Shown: positions 1 to 11,800 of the stretch, piece by piece
Layout: each line of letters starts with the position of its first letter
Numbering within the stretch: position 1 is the first letter of the stretch
From: Molanna angustata
Taxonomy: Eukaryota; Arthropoda; Insecta; Trichoptera; Molannidae
DNA: 64,000 bases
NCBI GenBank assembly: GCA_963576475.1
Contig: OY754984.1
Coordinates: 22,221,215-22,285,214, forward strand
Reading direction: 5' to 3'
Notes under the pieces: model-generated
The model's database searches: none
What the model was told of the DNA's origin: nothing
Seen by the model: the letters and a program-made list of their open reading frames with translations, nothing else
Made by a program: the position numbers and the translations under genes

Positions 1-520
1 AACTTTTATTTTAGAATTACGTGGATGTCTATTGAAAATATTGACATGTAGCAGATGTAGCTATTAACAAAAAAATCTTTATTATTTTGCTTTTATTCTG
101 TATAAAAAAATATCACACATATAAAGTTGTCAATGATATATGTATGTGGTGCTCGATCCTACCTGGCAACATTTGCAGGGACATTGTGTGTTAAAATATA
201 TAATGCAGTATTCTGATAAAATAATTTTCAATGTTTGGATCAATTATCTAATTATTCAATGATTTATTTGTGAAATGTGTGAATTAATTTTTATTTATAC
301 AACAATTGTGGCACCCCTGTTAAATAATATTAACAACCGAACCAAAGTGTCTATCGGTATAGTTGTGACAACCCTGTGTCTACAGATTCAGATATACACA
401 GTTCAGTGAAAAATACCACAGAAGCACTCATTTATACTCGATGATTTTTTCTCGTTTTGAGTGGTTGTGTGCACGAACGCGGTGTGTCAAAAAATAATTT
501 GAGCACGTATTTCACATCGA
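1..520. other. AT-rich DNA, no gene recognised
   Basis: No open frame or familiar repeat end was recognised on either strand. The stretch is AT-rich with scattered homopolymer runs. It may be intergenic or intronic host DNA. Confidence 0.4.
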
Positions 521-745
521 CTCTCCCCGCTCGTCTCCTAGGCGCCCGGCCCGTACCACACCGGGTGTTGGATGGTAGGCACCGATGCCGTGTTTCCACG
601 CGTGATTATTTCAGATAATTTATTGCGTGCATAAATATGTTTCACAGTACACAATTCTCGGAGAAGGTGTGGAAATAAAATGTGAAGTACGATAAAACTT
701 CGCGGCTATCGTGGCTGAGGAGCGGGCCCGAGGCACTGAGCGCCC
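520..745. other. GC/CpG-rich patch in AT-rich DNA
   Basis: The composition shifts to CpG-rich blocks around 520-600 and 690-745, unlike the surrounding AT-rich sequence. There is no open frame or repeat end that I recognise. It could be a conserved host regulatory or 5' untranslated segment, or old repeat material. The call rests on composition only. Confidence 0.3.
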
Positions 746-779
746 GTCTTAAGTTTAAAAGTATGTTCTCAAAAAATAA

Positions 780-1240
780 TAGATAAAAAGTGTATTGAGC
801 TATGATGCTTAACGAAGGTCGATACAGGGCAAGTATGGGTAGGCGAACTTTGTGACAAATTCCTTCTTCCTATCCACATTTTTATCCTTTTCCTTTCTTC
901 ATTATTTACTTTCTTTCCTTACGCTTAATGTTGTGTTTGTCTTTTATAATAGTTTTATTTTGTAATTTTTTTATCTTCTTTAATGATGATTTTTTTTTCA
1001 ATGCTTTAATTTAACTTTAATGTCATCTTTTTATAACTGTCTTGTTGCGTAATATTTTTATTTTCTTTCTCAATACTTTATCTTATTTTTTTTGTGTAAC
1101 TGCTTTTGTGTTAATTAGGCAATGTACATATGTTTGTTAATTCGAGGAAACATTTTTGGCGTATGTATAAATTAATATCCATATGTTATATAAGATTATA
1201 ATGCTGTATGTTTTCCCAAATAAATAAAATAAAAATAAAA
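780..1240 (+). repeat. Probable LINE 3' UTR and tail
   Basis: A T-rich, pyrimidine-streaked stretch ends near 1205-1240 with GCTGTATGTTTTCCC followed by A-rich AAATAAATAAAATAAA. Almost the same terminus recurs at 42820-42858 (GCTGTATGTTTTCCGAATAAAA). This is the usual shape of an insect CR1/Jockey-type LINE 3' end. No coding part was recognised, so this is a heavily 5'-truncated copy. Confidence 0.5.
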
Positions 1241-2160
1241 TGGACGAAAAAACTTTTGGATAAATTTTTGGAGTGTAATTATAATAATAATTGTTTTATT
1301 TCCTTAAAAAAAAAACAGAATACATTGGAACAATATTGAAATATTATAAAAAAAATAATATAAATAAGTATATAATATATAAATCACCCATTTTTGTGGT
1401 AGGTATATAGGTTGTGTTCCACTATATCTTTGTCTACCTTACTTCAAATAATTCCTGTTTTAAGGCAGCCATTTTATTTTTTTGTTTATTTTGTAGTTTT
1501 CTTCCGAAACAAATATGTGTTCTGAACGAGGATTATATAAATAAATATTAGATCTAAATTTTGCACTCTTAAAAGAAAAAGAAAATTCTTTTACTCAAGA
1601 AACAGATTGACAATAAATATTTAGTAATTAAGTCAGATAGTAAATAATTTGTGGTATATTTTTAAATATTTTATAGTTATCGTACATACTGATAACGAAA
1701 CAAAAGTATTCAAATCGAAGCCAATCATTTTTTTATGCATTTAACTCATTGTAGTATTAAATGACACAATGAGTTAAAAACACACACACACATACACTTA
1801 CACCACACTTTTGTCTTTGACTTTGTACTGAATTGTCTTTATTATGTATATTAATCTGTGGAACAATGTAATTGGCTTATTTTCCTGATTATTATTTTTT
1901 TTATTAATGTAAAATATGTAACAGCTGTTTTGTTTCCCAAAATAAAATAAATAAATACATTCACTATAAAAAAAAATAATGCTTTTTATGTTGCCTTCGT
2001 GGCTCCGATGGTTAGCTATCTGACTGCTGATCAGATACCTAACCTTCGATAGTCTGGATTTGTGAGACAATAAATATCGTTTTTTAACAGATTTTTAATT
2101 ATCTCAATAGAGACGAAGTTGGAATATTTATTGTAGGAGAACCGGGAAATCAAGGCACCT
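1241..2160. other. AT-rich DNA with a second LINE-like tail
   Basis: A short (CA)n run lies at 1781-1795. A LINE-tail-like sequence ends near 1920-1965 (TGTTTTGTTTCCCAAAATAAAA and A-rich repeats). No protein-coding remnant was recognised. The rest is anonymous. Confidence 0.35.
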
Positions 2161-2164
2161 ACAG

Positions 2165-2225
2165 GGCTTACGACCTGTCATCGGCTGGTTTACGTGATCA
2201 CTTTATGCGCTTGCGCAACGTTCAC
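2165..2225 (+). repeat. Dispersed repeat fragment shared with 42.9 kb
   Basis: The segment around GACCTGTCATCGGCTGGTTT followed by a TGATCAC and GCGCTTGCGCAAC block recurs in reverse complement at about 42858-42910, with similar spacing. Two copies in one window indicate a dispersed repeat. Its class was not determined. Confidence 0.6.
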
Positions 2226-3204
2226 TAATTATGCCTTTTTTTTTTAATGAGTACCCTATCAATTCAATTTTGAATGTTCCATATATTGTAACACTGAAAT
2301 TCTTTTCGCTTGAAAATAAGGAATTTTTACTACAGCCATCTATGGGTGAAATCATGAACAACAATCTTATAATTATTTCTTATTTTTATTTTGTTGTATT
2401 TTACTTTGTTTTGTTGTGCGCATATGCAATAATAAAAATATTCGAATAAATATCGTGTCTCCAGAATGTGGCTAGTTGTCAATGGGTGTTTTTTACATTA
2501 ATATTTGACATAGTACCTGTTAGTTGACCGAGAAGCAATATAAAATTAAAAGTTTAATTTTAAACATTGAAGAAGCACCTACTCCTTGTACTCGTCAGTC
2601 GTGGAATTGTTTTTTAATTAATAAGTAAAAAAAATTAAGAATCTTATAATTTTTGCATAATTGAACTGTTTTTTTTTAATAAAAAAATAAAATAAATGAC
2701 AAACACCTAGTTAATCCTCGAAATATCTAGGCATCAGCACAGACCCCTGCGACGGTCCCGTCCAATTCTTTGAATAAGGAGAAACAGGAGTGTCGGGTGA
2801 TGTGGGAGGATGGGGGTGAGTAAGAAATTATGGTAGAAGGATATAAATAATAAGAGGAAGAGAACGGTAAAGGGATTTTCAGCATTATTTATTGTTGTTA
2901 TTATAACTAAACACATAAAAATGACAAAGAATAAGCCGCGACGCAAATGGTATTTGTCAAACAGAGATAGGCGCATTAACCTATTGTCTCTAACAGCACT
3001 CGCACACATACACACATAGATACAACGAACATTTAAGTACCTACTCATAATTTCACTTTTTAATTGAACTTTGAAACACTTTGAACGAACAAAGTATAAT
3101 CAAATTAAAAGTGATCAATTGATTTATCTGATGCTTTATATTTTAAATGCCGATAGTTATTTCCTGTAACGAGGACATTAATAATAATTGGGGATTTCAT
3201 AAAG
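2226..3204. other. No gene recognised
   Basis: AT-rich sequence up to 2700, then a somewhat more mixed stretch (2720-3060). The short open frames here show no family motif. Nothing further can be supported. Confidence 0.35.
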
Positions 3205-3250
3205 CGTCGTAAGGCGGTGAAAGAGATAGACCCATTGGTGCTCCTTTTAC

Positions 3251-4459
3251 TTGTTTGTACCAGTCGCTAACATATTCATGACCAAGTTAGAAAAAGAAGC
3301 TATAGATAGAGCGCGCTTAAAACCAAAGCTATGGATTAGATACGTGGACGATACTTTCGTTATATGGCCTCACGGTTTGGAGGAACTTCACAAATTTCTT
3401 GATTTTCTGAACGATCTCCACAATAACATCAAATTCACAATGGAGATCGAAAACAACGGTGAAATTCCTTTTCTTGATGTTCTCGTAATCAAAAAAGACG
3501 ATGGCACTCTCGGCCACACTGTGTACAGAAAATCAACACATACCAACAGATATCTCCACGCATCGTCGAACCATCATCCAGCACAAATCGCCTCTGTAGC
3601 AAACACCTTGGTAACACGGTCATTAAGGATAACCGACTCCGAAAACATTCAAAATGAATTAGAGTATCTTAAAAACGCGCTACGAAATAACGGTTTTTCA
3701 AATTTCACAATAAATAATGCAATAAAAAATCAAACGAATAAAAATTTTAATAAAAAAGATACATCAACTAAAGTAAAGCCACTCGCCATTGCATTTTTTC
3801 CTTACATAAAAGGCACTACTGACAAAATCAGTCACCTACTTTACAAACATAATATTCGCACCATTTTTAGAACAGACAACAAAATTTCATCCTTTTTAAA
3901 AAGTCCGAAAGATAAAATACCATTAGAGTCACACGGTATTTACGAAATCCCTTGCGGTGATTGCACAAAAACTTACATAGGCAGGACAAATCGCAGAATC
4001 TCGGCACGCGTCTCTGAACATCGCGTAGATATTAAAAACCGGAAATTAACTTCATCTCTAGTAAATCACTCATTGACCGAAAATCACTCCATAGACTTTG
4101 AAAATTCAAAAGTAGTCGCGAATATAAACAATGAAACATTTAGAATTTACAGGGAAGCAATAGAAATATATAGAAGAAGCAACAGTATAATGAATAGCAG
4201 GGACGATAGCATTCGAATCCCGACCGCAAGGACAAGTGTACTTGAAAACAATATTTTGAAAAACCATAATAATCAAATTAACCCAACTACCGATATTTCA
4301 AACAATAGTCACATTAAAAACATTAGTAAAATTCTTAGTAAGCCGAAAACTGATAATCCACCTGTAAACAATATACCGTTAAGTACTCGAGTCACTAGAA
4401 GCCAAACAAAACGCAATAATGACGTCATTGGGGAAACCCACCCCTCCACTAACAACTGA
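3251..4459 (+). pseudogene. PLE-A RT (partial) plus GIY-YIG endonuclease ORF
   Basis: An open frame of 402 codons, 5'-truncated. It begins within the RT palm. YVDDTFVIW, with the two catalytic aspartates, sits near residue 30, followed by IPFLDVLV. A linker region contains the conserved SNHHPAQI block. The C-terminal GIY-YIG (URI-type) nuclease has GIYEIPCGDC near residue 228, then TYIGRTNR and EHR. A complete PLE protein is usually about twice this length or more; fingers, motif A and the N-terminus are missing. In Penelope-like elements the RT makes cDNA primed at a nick and the GIY-YIG domain is the endonuclease. The listed start is only the first in-frame Met and is not a natural start. 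The frame is intact to its stop, so decay is by truncation rather than mutation. Confidence 0.85.
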
Positions 4460-4565
4460 CATGGCTTCCTTTCAAACTTTCACTTGGTGGTAAGCTTCCG
4501 ACGCGAACGGACGTGCGCGCACTATCCCTCGCGACGGAAATTTATTAACAAGGCGCCTATTGAAA

Positions 4566-4600
4566 ATGTCTGATGTGATTCAGACGAAACGTCGGCAGAC
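4566..4600 (+). ncRNA. Hammerhead-like motif at PLE-A 3' end
   Basis: A short stem (GTCTGA / TCAGAC) is followed immediately by CGAAACGTC and a CGTC-N4-GACG mini-hairpin. The order CTGATG, stem, GAAAC resembles the hammerhead ribozyme core (CUGANGA, stem II, GAA). Hammerheads are a described feature of PLEs. The core is imperfect and I cannot place a convincing UH cleavage site, so activity is doubtful. Confidence 0.4.
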
Positions 4601-4658
4601 GACTGATTCTCTCGGGAATCAGAATTTGACGCGGGTTATCCCCAAAATACTTAATAAT

Positions 4659-4873
<215 letters not shown>

Positions 4874-5055
4874 ATTTTTATCTCGGTTTTCCCGTGTCAG
4901 TAGGTCTTGACTAAGACCATTTGTCTTCCGACGTTTCGCCTGAATATCACCAGGCATTTTCAAGGACTTAACGAAAAGCACGCGCGCGACACACGTCTAC
5001 TCACACTGAAAGCTCACCGTCAAGTGACTCGTAGCGTACAAGATGGCCGCTTATG

Positions 5056-5934
5056 TCAAATATTGTTAGCGCGACGTGATTGGCTCCTTGTGACACGCCC
5101 ACCTGCTGTCGTGTTCGTTGGTAATAATATTTTATCATTATTTTTGTGTTGTGATTTATTGTTAATTTTAGTTGTGACATTAATATTATTATTGTTGTGT
5201 TTTGGGGTTATTTTCGCTATGGTATTATTAATATTATTATTGTATTGTTTGTCATATAAAATGTTCTTCCAGGTACTAGGCAAACGAACTCCGTCGTCCC
5301 GATTGTTCATTATATCCCTTCTCTTATATATTTCTATAGCTTCCCTGTAAATTCTGAGAGGTTCACTGTTTAAACTTGCTATTATTTTTGAATGGTCAAA
5401 ATCTATTGTATGTCCTTCTGTGAGCGAGTGTTGTACAAGTGAGGATGTAAGTTTTTTGTTTCTCATGTCGACTCTGTGCTCCGCTATTCGTGCTTCAACT
5501 TTTCGATTGGTTCTTCCTACATAAGTCTTATTGCACGATCCGCACGGTATTTCATATACTCCATGAGCTTCAAGTGGAATGATGTCTTTCGGGTTTCTTA
5601 GAAAGGTTGATATTTTATTTGTTGTGTTGAAAACGGTACGTATGTTATTTTTGTTTAATAGACGGCTGATTTTATCGGTGACGCCTTTGATATATGGTAG
5701 TCGGGCTGTTGATAATGGTGTTTCATTGGATTTTTCTTTCACTGTTTTTGGACTCTTTAATGCTTTGTTTATTATATAGTCTGAGAAACCATTACAACGT
5801 AGAGCATTTTTCGTGTATTCTAATTCTTGTTTTTTATGCTCGTGGTCTGCAATTCTTTTTGATCTTGTTATTAGTGTTTTTGCGACTGAGCATATTTGTG
5901 CGGGGTGATGATTGGACGTTGCGTGTTGCTTCAA
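5056..5934 (-). pseudogene. PLE-B left arm: GIY-YIG endonuclease half
   Basis: A minus-strand open frame starting in the SNHHPAQICSVAK linker block and running through the GIY-YIG domain (GVYEIPCGSCNKTYVGRTNR, then AEHR) to the natural C-terminus. It lacks all RT motifs. Upstream on the same strand the frame meets an N-terminal PLE fragment (see 5940-6245), joined out of frame at about 5934-5945. Its sequence is almost identical to the C-terminal 290 residues of the plus-strand ORF at 6253-7977. It is probably not expressed as a functional protein by itself. Confidence 0.8.
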
Positions 5935-5939
5935 GGATA

Positions 5940-6245
5940 TCGGTCATTTTCGATTTATAATCTTCACTGTTCATCACTACTGTGGCATTGCCTTTATCAG
6001 CTGGAAGGATTATCAAATCTTTGTTGTTGCGTAATTCTTTGAGGGCTATTATTTCTAGTTTTGATAAATTGCATTTTGGTGGTGTATTTTTTCTTAAAAT
6101 CGAGCATGTTTCTTGTCTAATTGTTTCGGCAGTATTATTGGTGCATTTGTGAATGGCTGATTCAACCGCTGTAATTATTTCTTCTTTAGGAATAGTTTTA
6201 TATGATACACCATAGTTAAAACCTTTTGATAGGACGGTTTTAACT
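5940..6245 (-). pseudogene. PLE-B N-terminal segment, displaced to the minus strand
   Basis: Read on the minus strand this encodes the region upstream of the PLE RT core: GFNYGVSYKTIPKEEI, a cysteine-bearing stretch, then NKDLIILPADKGNATVVM and YKSKMTDILE. The LPADKGNATVV block is a hallmark of PLE proteins just ahead of the RT. It stops at MTDILE, exactly where the plus-strand ORF at 6253 begins, so the two pieces are complementary parts of one protein on opposite strands. On the minus strand MTDILE is followed by the GIY-YIG half, out of frame, with the RT core absent. Confidence 0.8.
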
Positions 6246-6252
6246 ATGGTGA

Positions 6253-7977
6253 GTGACCGATATCCTTGAAGACCCAGCATACAAAATACATGCAAGCAAC
6301 CCAATCACGTATCTTGAGAAAACCACGAAAACTAAAATAATGGAAACAAAACTTAGTGATGATATCAAAAAGTCACTTATTCCACGAGAGAAGTCGTCAC
6401 GCTTTCCAAAATTATATGGTCTTCCAAAAATTCATAAGAAAGACATTCCTCTCAGACCAATTGTTAGTTCCATTGGTTCGCCGTTACAAATGCTTTCTAA
6501 ATTCCTCGCGAATATGTTGCAGCCCTATGTAGAATCCGCAGACTCCTATGTCAAAAACTCAGAACATTTCATATCACTCATCACTGACTTAGAACTGGAA
6601 AGTACAGATATTCTTGTGAGTTTTGACGTTGTTTCTTTATTTACAAATATTCCAATTAACGAGACACTAGACATAATCAAAGAAACACTCAATACCACAG
6701 ACGATATTTTAAATTTATTTTATCACTGTTTAAATAACACAATTTTTTATTACAACAATAAGACATACAAACAAATAAAAGGAGCACCTATGGGTTTGTC
6801 ATTGTCACCAGCAGTCGCCAACTTATTTATGACGAGGTTTGAAGAAGAAGTCTTAAAGAAAGTAATACTCAAACCAAATAAATGGCTAAGATATGTGGAT
6901 GACACATTCGTAGTATGGTCTCACGGAGAAGAAGAATTAAATAATTTTTTGAACACTATTAACAGCATTCATAAAGATATAAAGTTTACAATGGAGAAGG
7001 AAAATAACAGACAAATACCTTTCTTAGACGTTTTAGTGTTAAAAAAAGCAAACGGTAAACTGGGGCACACAGTATATAGAAAGCCCACACACACCGATAG
7101 ATACCTACACGCAACGTCCAATCATCACCCCGCACAAATATGCTCAGTCGCAAAAACACTAATAACAAGATCAAAAAGAATTGCAGACCACGAGCATAAA
7201 AAACAAGAATTAGAATACACGAAAAATGCTCTACGTTGTAATGGTTTCTCAGACTATATAATAAACAAAGCATTAAAGAGTCCAAAAACAGTGAAAGAAA
7301 AATCCAATGAAACACCATTATCAACAGCCCGACTACCATATATCAAAGGCGTCACCGATAAAATCAGCCGTCTATTAAACAAAAATAACATACGTACCGT
7401 TTTCAACACAACAAATAAAATATCAACCTTTCTAAGAAACCCGAAAGACATCATTCCACTTGAAGCTCATGGAGTATATGAAATACCGTGCGGATCGTGC
7501 AATAAGACTTATGTAGGAAGAACCAATCGAAAAGTTGAAGCACGAATAGCGGAGCACAGAGTCGACATGAGAAACAAAAAACTTACATCCTCACTTGTAC
7601 AACACTCGCTCACAGAAGGACATACAATAGATTTTGACCATTCAAAAATAATAGCAAGTTTAAACAGTGAACCTCTCAGAATTTACAGGGAAGCTATAGA
7701 AATATATAAGAGAAGGGATATAATGAACAATCGGGACGACGGAGTTCGTTTGCCTAGTACCTGGAAGAACATTTTATATGACAAACAATACAATAATAAT
7801 ATTAATAATACCATAGCGAAAATAACCCCAAAACACAACAATAATAATATTAATGTCACAACTAAAATTAACAATAAATCACAACACAAAAATAATGATA
7901 AAATATTATTACCAACGAACACGACAACAGGTGGGCGTGTCACAAGGAGCCAATCACGTCGCGCTAACAATATTTGA
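6253..7977 (+). CDS. Penelope-like element RT plus GIY-YIG endonuclease
   Basis: The longest PLE frame in the window (574 codons), apparently free of stops. Order of domains: fingers region FPKLYGLPKIHKK near residue 51; RT motif A SFDVVSLFTNIPI near 122; motif B GAPMGLSLSP near 176; catalytic motif C YVDDTFVVW near 213; IPFLDVLV; linker block SNHHPAQ; GIY-YIG nuclease with GVYEIPCGSC near 406, TYVGRTNR and AEHR. A basic tail (RVTRSQSRR) ends the protein. The enzyme would copy element RNA by target-primed reverse transcription and nick DNA with GIY-YIG. The start given is the first in-frame Met (MTDILED). The normal N-terminus lies on the other strand (5940-6245), so the frame is 5'-truncated and the complete protein cannot be made from this arrangement. 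Confidence 0.85.
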   Translation: MTDILEDPAYKIHASNPITYLEKTTKTKIMETKLSDDIKKSLIPREKSSRFPKLYGLPKIHKKDIPLRPIVSSIGSPLQMLSKFLANMLQPYVESADSYVKNSEHFISLITDLELESTDILVSFDVVSLFTNIPINETLDIIKETLNTTDDILNLFYHCLNNTIFYYNNKTYKQIKGAPMGLSLSPAVANLFMTRFEEEVLKKVILKPNKWLRYVDDTFVVWSHGEEELNNFLNTINSIHKDIKFTMEKENNRQIPFLDVLVLKKANGKLGHTVYRKPTHTDRYLHATSNHHPAQICSVAKTLITRSKRIADHEHKKQELEYTKNALRCNGFSDYIINKALKSPKTVKEKSNETPLSTARLPYIKGVTDKISRLLNKNNIRTVFNTTNKISTFLRNPKDIIPLEAHGVYEIPCGSCNKTYVGRTNRKVEARIAEHRVDMRNKKLTSSLVQHSLTEGHTIDFDHSKIIASLNSEPLRIYREAIEIYKRRDIMNNRDDGVRLPSTWKNILYDKQYNNNINNTIAKITPKHNNNNINVTTKINNKSQHKNNDKILLPTNTTTGGRVTRSQSRRANNI

Positions 7978-8078
7978 CATAAGCGGCCATCTTGTACGCT
8001 ACGAGTCACTTGACGGTGAGCTTTCAGTGTGAGTAGACGTGTGTCGCGCGCGTGCTTTTCGTTAAGTCCTTGAAAATG

Positions 8079-8112
8079 CCTGGTGATATTCAGGCGAAAC
8101 GTCGGAAGACAA
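8079..8112 (+). ncRNA. Hammerhead-like motif, PLE-B right end
   Basis: GCCTG / CAGGC stem around a short loop, followed by GAAACGTC and a GTC-N4-GAC mini-stem. The 5' core strand (CTTGAAAATG) is degenerate compared with CUGANGA. The same sequence recurs inverted at about 4926-4960 and in PLE-C (14690-14722, 17356-17390) and PLE-E (19703-19735). Structural resemblance only. Confidence 0.35.
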
Positions 8113-8164
8113 ATGGTCTTAGTCAAGACCTACTGACACGGGAAAACCGAGATAAAAATATTAT

Positions 8165-8405
<241 letters not shown>

Positions 8406-8689
8406 ATATTTCACAATCACATTAATATACATATTTATACAATATTTTCGTATTTCATTCAGTTTTGTGACAGTATGCATTCTATATAACATGATTTATA
8501 TAACTATAGGTAATCAAGAATAGTACATCAAGCAATAAAGCAGAAAATAAAACAAAACAATGGTTTATATATACCTAAGTAAACAAAAAATATATCAATC
8601 AATAAGGCGAGAGAAAAAAAAAAAAAAAAAATAATATATATACAAACAAAACAAAACAAAAATATCAGATATAGTGTGGTCTGTTTTGC

Positions 8690-8815
8690 ACCCACACACC
8701 AACACCCAAACACCCACACGCACACACCCTCACACACACACACACACACACACCCTCTCACACACGCACGCACACACACACACACCACACACACACAATA
8801 TACACACGCGCTCAC
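8690..8815. repeat. (CA)n-rich low-complexity tract
   Basis: CA/CACG-rich interrupted microsatellite inside the LINE 3' UTR. It creates spurious His/Thr-rich and Val/Cys-rich open frames on both strands. Confidence 0.9.
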
Positions 8816-8847
8816 CCACATACGTACATACCCTGTTCATCTGTGCA

Positions 8848-11800
8848 CTAGGCAGGGACATAGGTAAGTACCTTTTCAGTATCTTTTCTTCCCATTTTTA
8901 ATAGCCAATCCGTCAACAATCCTTTAAGTGCAGGATTACCAATAAACTTCTTCAGGTTAAAGTTTTTATCATGAACCGAGTTAAACAGCCTGGGTGCCAA
9001 AAACGAGAAGTGCCTATGTGCAAACTCTGTTCTGGTCCTGGGCACCTTATAATGCTTTTCGTTGCGACATCTCGTTGAAAGTTGATGAGACAATGGTATC
9101 AGCAGATGTTGATGCTTGTTGTAATGTAGTACAATTGTTTTTGTGTATATTTGTCTAACGTCAAGTACACCAAATTCGCGAAACAGTTGGTCGGATGGAT
9201 GTCTATATGGTTTTTTATTTATGACCCTTACAACGGCTTTTTGGCTTTTAATAAGCGGATCTAGGGCAGCTAAGGTGGCTCCCCCCCAACCCAATATTCC
9301 ATATGTTAGTATACTTTGTACAAGAGCGAAATAAATAGATTTTAATGTTTTTAGAGATAGCATGTTTCTTATTTCCTTGAATATAAATACAGTTTTCCTT
9401 ATTTTATCAGATGTGTTTTGTATGTGTTGTTTCCAGTCAAGTCTTTCATCTATAATTATTCCAAGGTATTTAGTGTCTTTGACTTTTTTAATGCTCGGGC
9501 ATTCACATAAATAAGGTGTACCATCGTCTGAGGGATTCTGTAAACAGGAATGTATTTTCAAGTTTTTGGTCTTTAGATAGTCATCGTCTCTGTTCGTTAT
9601 ACTCATGGTCATGTAAACAGTTTTGTCTGTATTTAGTGTAAGTAGATTATTGTCCAACCAAGTTTTAATCAATTTAAGGCCTTGCTCAGTTTTTTTATGT
9701 ACGCCGTCCCATGTATTATCACTAAAAATAACTGCTGTGTCATCTGCAAATGATACAATGTCTCCATCCATCATATTGAGCTTCATCAGGCCATTTATAT
9801 AGATCAGGAACAGAACTGGCCCTAAAACACTTCCCTGAGGCACCCCAAACTGGATTTCAGACTTATCGCTAGAGTAGTCCCCTATTTTAGTCTTTTGTAC
9901 GCGGCCAAAAAGATAATCAGTAAACCAACGATATACTGCTTCACAAATTCCCATTTCAGCTAGCTTTGACAGCAGTAACCCGTGTGAGACCGTATCGAAA
10001 GCTTTGGCAAGGTCAAGGTAGACTGTGATGCATCTATCCCCCTTGTCTAGTATGCTAACCTGTCGCGCCGTCAGACATCCTATTGCCTCTTGGGTACCCA
10101 TATTTTTACGGAATCCAAACTGCAGGTCGGACAATATTTTATGTTTATCCAGAAATTCTGTAAGTCTATTTTTTACAGCTACTTCGATAACTTTTGACAA
10201 TGAGTTTAGGAGGCTTATTAGCCTATAGCAACCTATGTCTTCCTTATTTCCACCCTTATATATTGGGCACAAAACAGCCTCTTTCAAGTGATTTGGAAAT
10301 GATCCTTTATTGAGGCTCAAATTGCATATGTGAGTTATGGGTGATTTAAGATTATCACGGCATGCCTTTAATATTTTGGATGATATTAAGTCAGTACCTC
10401 TTGAGTTCTTACTCTTTAGTTCAGACAGTATTTTGTGTACTTCTGTAGTTGTAATACTCTCAAATTTATTGAATTCAAGCTGTACTGGCTGAATTCCAAT
10501 CGCATGCATCGGGTCCAGGCTCTGTAGGTCCATCTCGGTTTTATTTAATTTTTGTAGAGTTTTCTGTGCTAGAGAGTGTCCCACATTAGTATAAAATTTG
10601 TTCACCTTGTTCAGGGCTTCCTCGCACTGTTCCCCACTCATTCTATATAGTTTACCTTCCAACATTATTTCTTGAGGTATGTGTCTTTGTTTTTTTCTAT
10701 TTGCTACCTCGTTAAGCAGTTCCCATGTTTTTTTCGGGTTATTAGATACAGCGTTGAATTTTTCTCTATAATAGTTATTTTTTACCGTTTTTAGTAGAGC
10801 CTTACAAGCGTTTCTATATCTTATATATATTTCTTTTCTCAGTAGGTCAAATGGATTTCTTTTTAATTGTTGGTGTAACTTATCTCTAATATTTATGCTA
10901 CGTAGCAAACCTGTTGTAATCCAAGGTTTGAGTCGTCGTCTGGAGTGAGGGGTGTGCTTAGTGATCGTGTTAGAACGGATAATGTTTTCTAAATTTTTTA
11001 CAAAGTAGTCAACACTATCATTAACATCATCAATTTCATAAAGTTGGGACCAGTCCAACAGACTCGTCTGCAGATCTATTCCGTCATATTCGATGCTGTC
11101 GTAGGAGAAATCATTTGATTGTATTCCTCGGTGTACTGTTCTATTTACAGTGAGTATGGTGGGAAAGTGGTCTGTCAATAGTGAGTCACATACAATGCCG
11201 ATAATATTATTTTTATTGGCCCTGGTCCTAATCATCATGTGGTCCAGAAGAGAGTTATCTCTTGTAGGCAAGTTAATTGCCGACATCATCCCGTTTTCGG
11301 CAAGTAGACACATGTAATCATCAACGCATTTATTATTCTTTTGTAAAATATTGATATTTAAATCACCTACCAGTATGCATTCATGAGCATTATCCATTCT
11401 CAGTAGCCGAGAAAGTGACTCGAGAAATAGTTGAATGTCATGATTTGACGGCGACCTATAGATGCCTATAACCGAAGTATCACAGTCTATCTTCACTCTC
11501 AAACAATTAGCGTTGACCAGTGTGATCTCTTCAACAGAAGCTTGGAGTGTTTTTCGTGTAAAAATAGTTACTCCGTCATTTTGTTTATGGTTAATTCTAG
11601 TGTAAAAAGTATCATAGCTATCAATATTTTTCTGAACAAAATCATCCCTCAGCCAACATTCAGAGAGTACTAACACGTCAAAATCGATTTTTAGATTTGA
11701 GATTAATACCATTAAATTATCAAAGTTCTTATTTATACTACGTATATTACAATGCAATATTTTAAGGCTAGATTCCTTTCCAATGACGCTTGAACATCGC

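Noticed and set aside
4907..5350. 147-codon frames ([20 protein letters not shown]...) at 4907, 7683, 14668 and 16965
   Set aside because: They are antisense readings of the PLE GIY-YIG C-terminus and 3' UTR; they recur only because the element recurs.
8528..8901. Val/Cys-rich and His/Thr-rich frames near 8.6-8.9 kb
   Set aside because: They come from the (CA)n/(GT)n microsatellite in the LINE 3' UTR.
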